Shown: in pieces, positions 60,794 to 64,000 of the stretch
Layout of the letters: every line of letters begins with the position of its first letter
How positions within the stretch are numbered: the stretch's first letter is position 1
Assembly: GCA_012064415.1 (NCBI GenBank)
Contig: SSNU01000265.1
Coordinates: forward strand, 62,001 to 126,000
DNA length: 64,000 nt
Direction of reading: 5' to 3'
Origin: Gyrodactylus bullatarudis
Taxonomy: Eukaryota; Platyhelminthes; Monogenea; Gyrodactylidea; Gyrodactylidae
Notes under the pieces: model-generated
Databases searched by the model: none
What the model saw: only the letters and a program-made list of their open reading frames with translations
Told to the model about the DNA's origin: nothing
Made by a program: the position numbers and the translations under genes

Positions 60794-61926
60794 TCAATCT
60801 GTATCACTTGAAGATGTATACGCAACTAGGGCATTTGAGCACTCAGGTTTAAGTTCATCTCTCTGAGATCCAATTTTAACAACTTTGTTGATGAGATTTG
60901 ACTGGTTACTATTTCGAAGTCTATTCAGATTTTCTTCCAGAATTTTATCTTTCAACTTTGTAAGTGGACATTTATCTGGAAAAATAATATTGATTAATCA
61001 ATAACTCAAGCACTGTTATATTTTCCTGAATCTAATTTACCTCTTAATTTTCCAGATGAAGTCAACGATATCAATTTTGATTGGTTGACATCCTCTGCAG
61101 ATTCCTCGAGCAATACCATTTGAGAGCCGGTTAAAGATAACCTTTTCAATAAATCCCTGTCTTGTCCTTGCTTCTCAATAAGCTTCTTTTTTGTTTCCTT
61201 TAATATTAAAAAATAGAGTCAATGTATAATACATTGTATTCGAGATATTGAAATTAGAGGAGATAAAATAATTCAATTCATCAAAAAATGTAATGATTAT
61301 TGAAAACTCACCCTAAATTGTTTACGGGCCAACTGATTCAAGGCAAAATCATCTTGATATTTTAGGTTACTAATTTCGATTTCTTCAATGACTGGCTTGA
61401 GTATTTCTCCTTTTATTTTATCTTCAACCTTGTGATTTATCAAATACATAGGATTAAGAGCCATATTCTTTTGTTCCTCAGTAGCTAGAATATTTTTATT
61501 CAATTACCAAGTATGTTACTCACAAGGTAAAGCAATTTGCTCATTTTCTGTGGCGTCCCAGGTCTGATCCTTTCGACGACCTCCCTCAAGTATAACATAT
61601 TCAAAATTTTCTGGGTCTGTTTGCATAACTATGGTTCCAGCACACATGGCACACCTGAAAGTAAACTTGAAAATTGGAGTTGAATGAAACATGCCAGTTT
61701 GTTGTTTCTCTGCATTATATCGAACACCCATGCCAATAGGCTTTTTGCATGTAAGACAAAAGATATTATAGGGCATTTCAAAACGAATTTTGGATATCTT
61801 GGGATTAATCTCATTGGGATCATATTTTTTGGCTTTTCTTTTTGCATTGTATTGATTTAGAGTCTTGTGCTTTATGGGATCAAAATCAGGAGGGTAATAT
61901 CTATTTTGAGCTTTTCTCTCAGCCAT
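60794..61926 (-). CDS. YJU2B: YJU2B/CCDC130, CWC16-family splicing-associated protein
   Basis: Four exons (61926-61524, 61484-61312, 61197-61041, 60975-60794) join to 304 codons plus stop. Introns are 39, 114 and 65 nt. The start MAERKAQNRYYPPDFDPIKH, then RFEMPYNIFCLTCKKPIGMG, VRYNAEKQQTG and FRCAMCAGTIVMQTDP identify the CCDC130 branch rather than CCDC94/YJU2: it keeps GMGVRYNAEK and lacks the LMAPFN motif. The two C-x-x-C pairs (CLTC, CAMC) form the zinc site. DDFALNQLARKQF and the acidic end SSSDTD also match CCDC130. Known role: Yju2-family proteins work in or with the spliceosome near the catalytic steps; the B paralogue is less well defined. It is head-to-head with PGAM5. Confidence 0.92.
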
Positions 61927-62084
61927 TTTTCTATTTGATTAAGCGTTGCTTTGGCAAGCAAAATTAACTTTAGATAAGTTAAACTTATTGAGTTTAATCA
62001 GCTATTAGCAAATTATTTTGAAATACAGAAAGATTAAAACCAGTTTTTATCAGCCAAATTTAGTTGTTTTAGTAATACTCAAAT
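61927..62084. promoter_or_regulatory. Shared bidirectional promoter, YJU2B/PGAM5
   Basis: 158 bp separate the two divergent ATGs. The gap contains GCGTTGCTTTGGCAAGC, less AT-rich than the rest, but no recognised core element. Co-regulation is an inference from spacing. Confidence 0.55.
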
Positions 62085-62861
62085 ATGAAAAGATTTGCTC
62101 AAGGTATCTTAAAGACCACCGGAATTCTCGCTACTGGTACATTACTTTTCTCTACTCCTTTAAATACATGCCACGCTGAATCCTCTCCGCCAATCTCAAC
62201 TATCCAGGACAATCTTAAGAAGCTTACTAAGCCGTATGATAAAAATTGGGATGGTTTAGAGGATAAACCTCATGGTAAAGGTACAAGAAATCTCTTCCTA
62301 ATCAGACATGGTCAATATCACTACAGGAAAAATGATTCAGATTGTAAACTTACTACTCTCGGCCATGAACAAGCCTCGATGACTGGAGAAAGATTACAAT
62401 ATCTCAACCATCCTTACACTAAAATTGTTCATTCCACCATGACTCGAGCGCGTCAGACTAAAGATGAAATAGTGAAATATTTGCCTAATGTTCCTGTTGA
62501 ATCAAATGATTTAATTCGAGAAGGTGCATGCTTCCCTCCTGAGCCTCCAGCTCAAAATTGGCCAGCCAGTCCTATGGATTTCCTCATTGATGGAGAACGG
62601 ATCGAACGAGGATTCCGAGAAATATTTCATCGGGCTCAAGTTGGCCAAGATGAGGATACTCATGAGATTTATGTCTGTCATGCCAATGTTATTCGATACT
62701 TTGTATGCCGATCCCTACAGTTGCCTCCTGAAGCTTGGCTTAGAATGTCACTTGAACATGGTAGCATAACCTGGATTACCATCAAACCGTCTGGTATTGT
62801 TTTTCTAAGGACCCTCGGAAATACTGGATACATGCCAAAATCTCACATAACTTCACAATAA
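62085..62861 (+). CDS. PGAM5: PGAM5, mitochondrial Ser/Thr protein phosphatase
   Basis: Single exon, 258 codons. An N-terminal membrane segment (about residues 8-24, GILKTTGILATGTLLFS) is followed by the oligomerisation motif variant YDKNWD (51-56; WDxNWD in the family). The histidine-phosphatase core follows: LFLIRHGQYHY with catalytic His at about 75, TMTRARQTKDEI, LIREGACFPPEP and YVCHANVIRYFVCRSL. It is single-pass, anchored in a mitochondrial membrane. Known roles: dephosphorylates ASK1, Drp1 and others, and signals in mitophagy and cell death. Length is close to human (289 aa). AATAAA is at 62,928. Confidence 0.95.
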   Translation: MKRFAQGILKTTGILATGTLLFSTPLNTCHAESSPPISTIQDNLKKLTKPYDKNWDGLEDKPHGKGTRNLFLIRHGQYHYRKNDSDCKLTTLGHEQASMTGERLQYLNHPYTKIVHSTMTRARQTKDEIVKYLPNVPVESNDLIREGACFPPEPPAQNWPASPMDFLIDGERIERGFREIFHRAQVGQDEDTHEIYVCHANVIRYFVCRSLQLPPEAWLRMSLEHGSITWITIKPSGIVFLRTLGNTGYMPKSHITSQ

Positions 62862-63224
62862 TTGATTAAAATGAAAATTTTTAATAGTCCTGACATTACA
62901 CGTTCTTATATATAATAGTATTTTTGGAATAAATTTTTCTATCTAATATAATCTGTCAAAATATAATAATAATTATTTTTCATCTAAAATCTAGATTCGA
63001 AATCAATGAAGATGAATTAAAAAGACTGGTTAATCAAGTTTATTAATAATGAGCTATAATAGAATTACTGACAAGTACATTTAAAAAAATAATTATGAAA
63101 ATAAGTACACAGCATCAGTCTGATTAATTCAATCTCGAAACGTCTTCTTCGGTAGAAAGGTTTTATTAAAAAAATATATATAGATCAATGTTGATAGAAT
63201 GAATCATAATGCATAAATAATAAA
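62862..63224. other. PGAM5 3' flank
   Basis: It contains the PGAM5 poly(A) signal at 62,928-62,933 and AT-rich sequence leading into the 3' end of a minus-strand retroelement. No gene was seen. Confidence 0.5.
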
Positions 63225-63700
63225 TCACAATTAGTAAATGTTTTTTTCGAAGTAATTGGAGTTTAAATCTGAAGAATCTGGGATTAACATGAATAGAAAG
63301 GCGCAAATGTTTCTGATTTGGAGTCCAGTGAGACAATAAATATCAATTCTGTGATAATGTAGGCATTTTGTGTTTGTTATCAGAGAGGTAAATTTCATAT
63401 GATTTCTGGTGTAATGTGGAGATAGAGAGTCCTCCCTAGTTTGAGTTTGGAGGGAGATGGAAAATGAAAGCCTGCGTAACCACAATGGAAAGAGTTGGGG
63501 TTTAGATAAAAGTAATCTGTAAGATAGGGGGCCAAGGTTGGAGCGGAGAAACCTTCTTTGAATTTTTTCAAGTTCTAAAGTGACTTTAGCAGAGAGATTT
63601 CTTATGAGACCGGATGTGTAATCGAAAATTGGTAGAATAACTTGTTTGAAAAGCAGGAGACGTAGGTCTTTAGATTTAATCAGGCTTTTCTTCTCAGCAC
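63225..63700 (-). pseudogene. 5'-truncated non-LTR retrotransposon fragment
   Basis: The minus-strand frame LIKSKDLRLLLFKQVILPIF, then DYTSGLIRNLSAK, LELEKIQRRFLRSNLGPLSY and LFPLWLRRLSFSI matches the post-RT part of the 54.1-kb copy. The frame is open to a stop at 63,231, so this fragment is young or short. It is convergent with PGAM5. Confidence 0.8.
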
Positions 63701-64000
63701 GTTTAACCTTAAAAAATCTACTTTAATTGATGATTTATATTTTACAAAATACTTTCTTAAACCAAAATGCTTAGATAATACAATGGATTCTCACTTGAAC
63801 CATTGTACATTTAGAATGATCGTCAGTGAAGAAGAATTGTAAATCCTACGATAGAAACAGAAAAATGTCAACATCTTTTATCATTTATTATCAAACGATA
63901 TTCCTCAATGAGACTCAAGAGATAATCCTGTTCAATGATTCTCTTGAGATAAAACCGTTTCCTCTCCATAGGGGCATTCAAAAGGGTGAAGTCGTCTAGA
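63701..64000 (-). CDS. Possible exons of an unidentified gene cut by the window edge
   Basis: From the right edge the minus strand is open through LDDFTLLNAPMERKRFYLKR and IIEQDYLLSLIEEYRL before a stop near 63,880. A second stretch (DLQFFFTDDHSKCTMVQ, with acceptor-like CGTAG before and donor GTGAGA after) and the acceptor TTTTTTAAG followed by VKRAEKK lie further left. Reading phases do not join cleanly, so this is only a candidate model. ERKRFYLKRI has a faint echo (RKRFYLREI) on the plus strand at positions 17-43 of this window. Confidence 0.3.

Overview
The window is a piece of nuclear DNA from a small-intron invertebrate animal. The evidence for that is GT-AG introns, AAUAAA signals, single-copy eukaryotic genes including the animal-type phosphatase PGAM5, and animal-type transposons (Merlin, Penelope-like, non-LTR, mariner). 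The phylum cannot be fixed from the sequence. Base composition is strongly AT-rich. Many host introns are very short (37-114 nt), and those that exceed about 500 nt carry transposon relics.

Left three quarters (1-49,000): a gene-poor, transposon-rich tract. Its main component is a group of fold-back elements, long imperfect palindromes mostly 350-750 bp, in three related subfamilies that I call A, B and C. Inserted among and inside them are: a Penelope-like retroelement with a long open RT plus GIY-YIG frame (16.1-18.8 kb); a Merlin DNA transposon with about 403-bp inverted repeats and a perfect 8-bp target duplication (28.0-30.0 kb); an element with near-identical 243-bp inverted repeats (30.6-32.5 kb); piggyBac-like and hAT-like miniature elements; a MULE transposase relic; and several 5'-truncated non-LTR retrotransposons. 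The only convincing host coding sequence here is a pair of minus-strand exons that splice into a PDZ domain (5.9-7.2 kb), with a likely terminal exon at the very left edge. A CpG-rich island at 26.9-27.3 kb is a possible promoter and first exon on the same strand, so part of this tract may be introns of one or more large genes.

Right quarter (49,000-63,000): a compact cluster of six genes whose exon joins I reconstructed, with coding lengths that are exact multiples of three: PES1 (pescadillo, minus), PARG (poly(ADP-ribose) glycohydrolase, plus), METTL18 (protein-histidine methyltransferase, plus), ATG5 (autophagy, minus), YJU2B/CCDC130 (splicing-factor family, minus) and PGAM5 (mitochondrial phosphatase, plus). 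PES1/PARG and YJU2B/PGAM5 are head-to-head pairs with only 92 and 158 bp between start codons, so each pair probably shares a promoter. Non-LTR, mariner, fold-back and TIR repeats have settled between genes and in the longest introns of PARG and ATG5. The genes serve separate housekeeping jobs and no joint pathway is implied beyond shared promoters.
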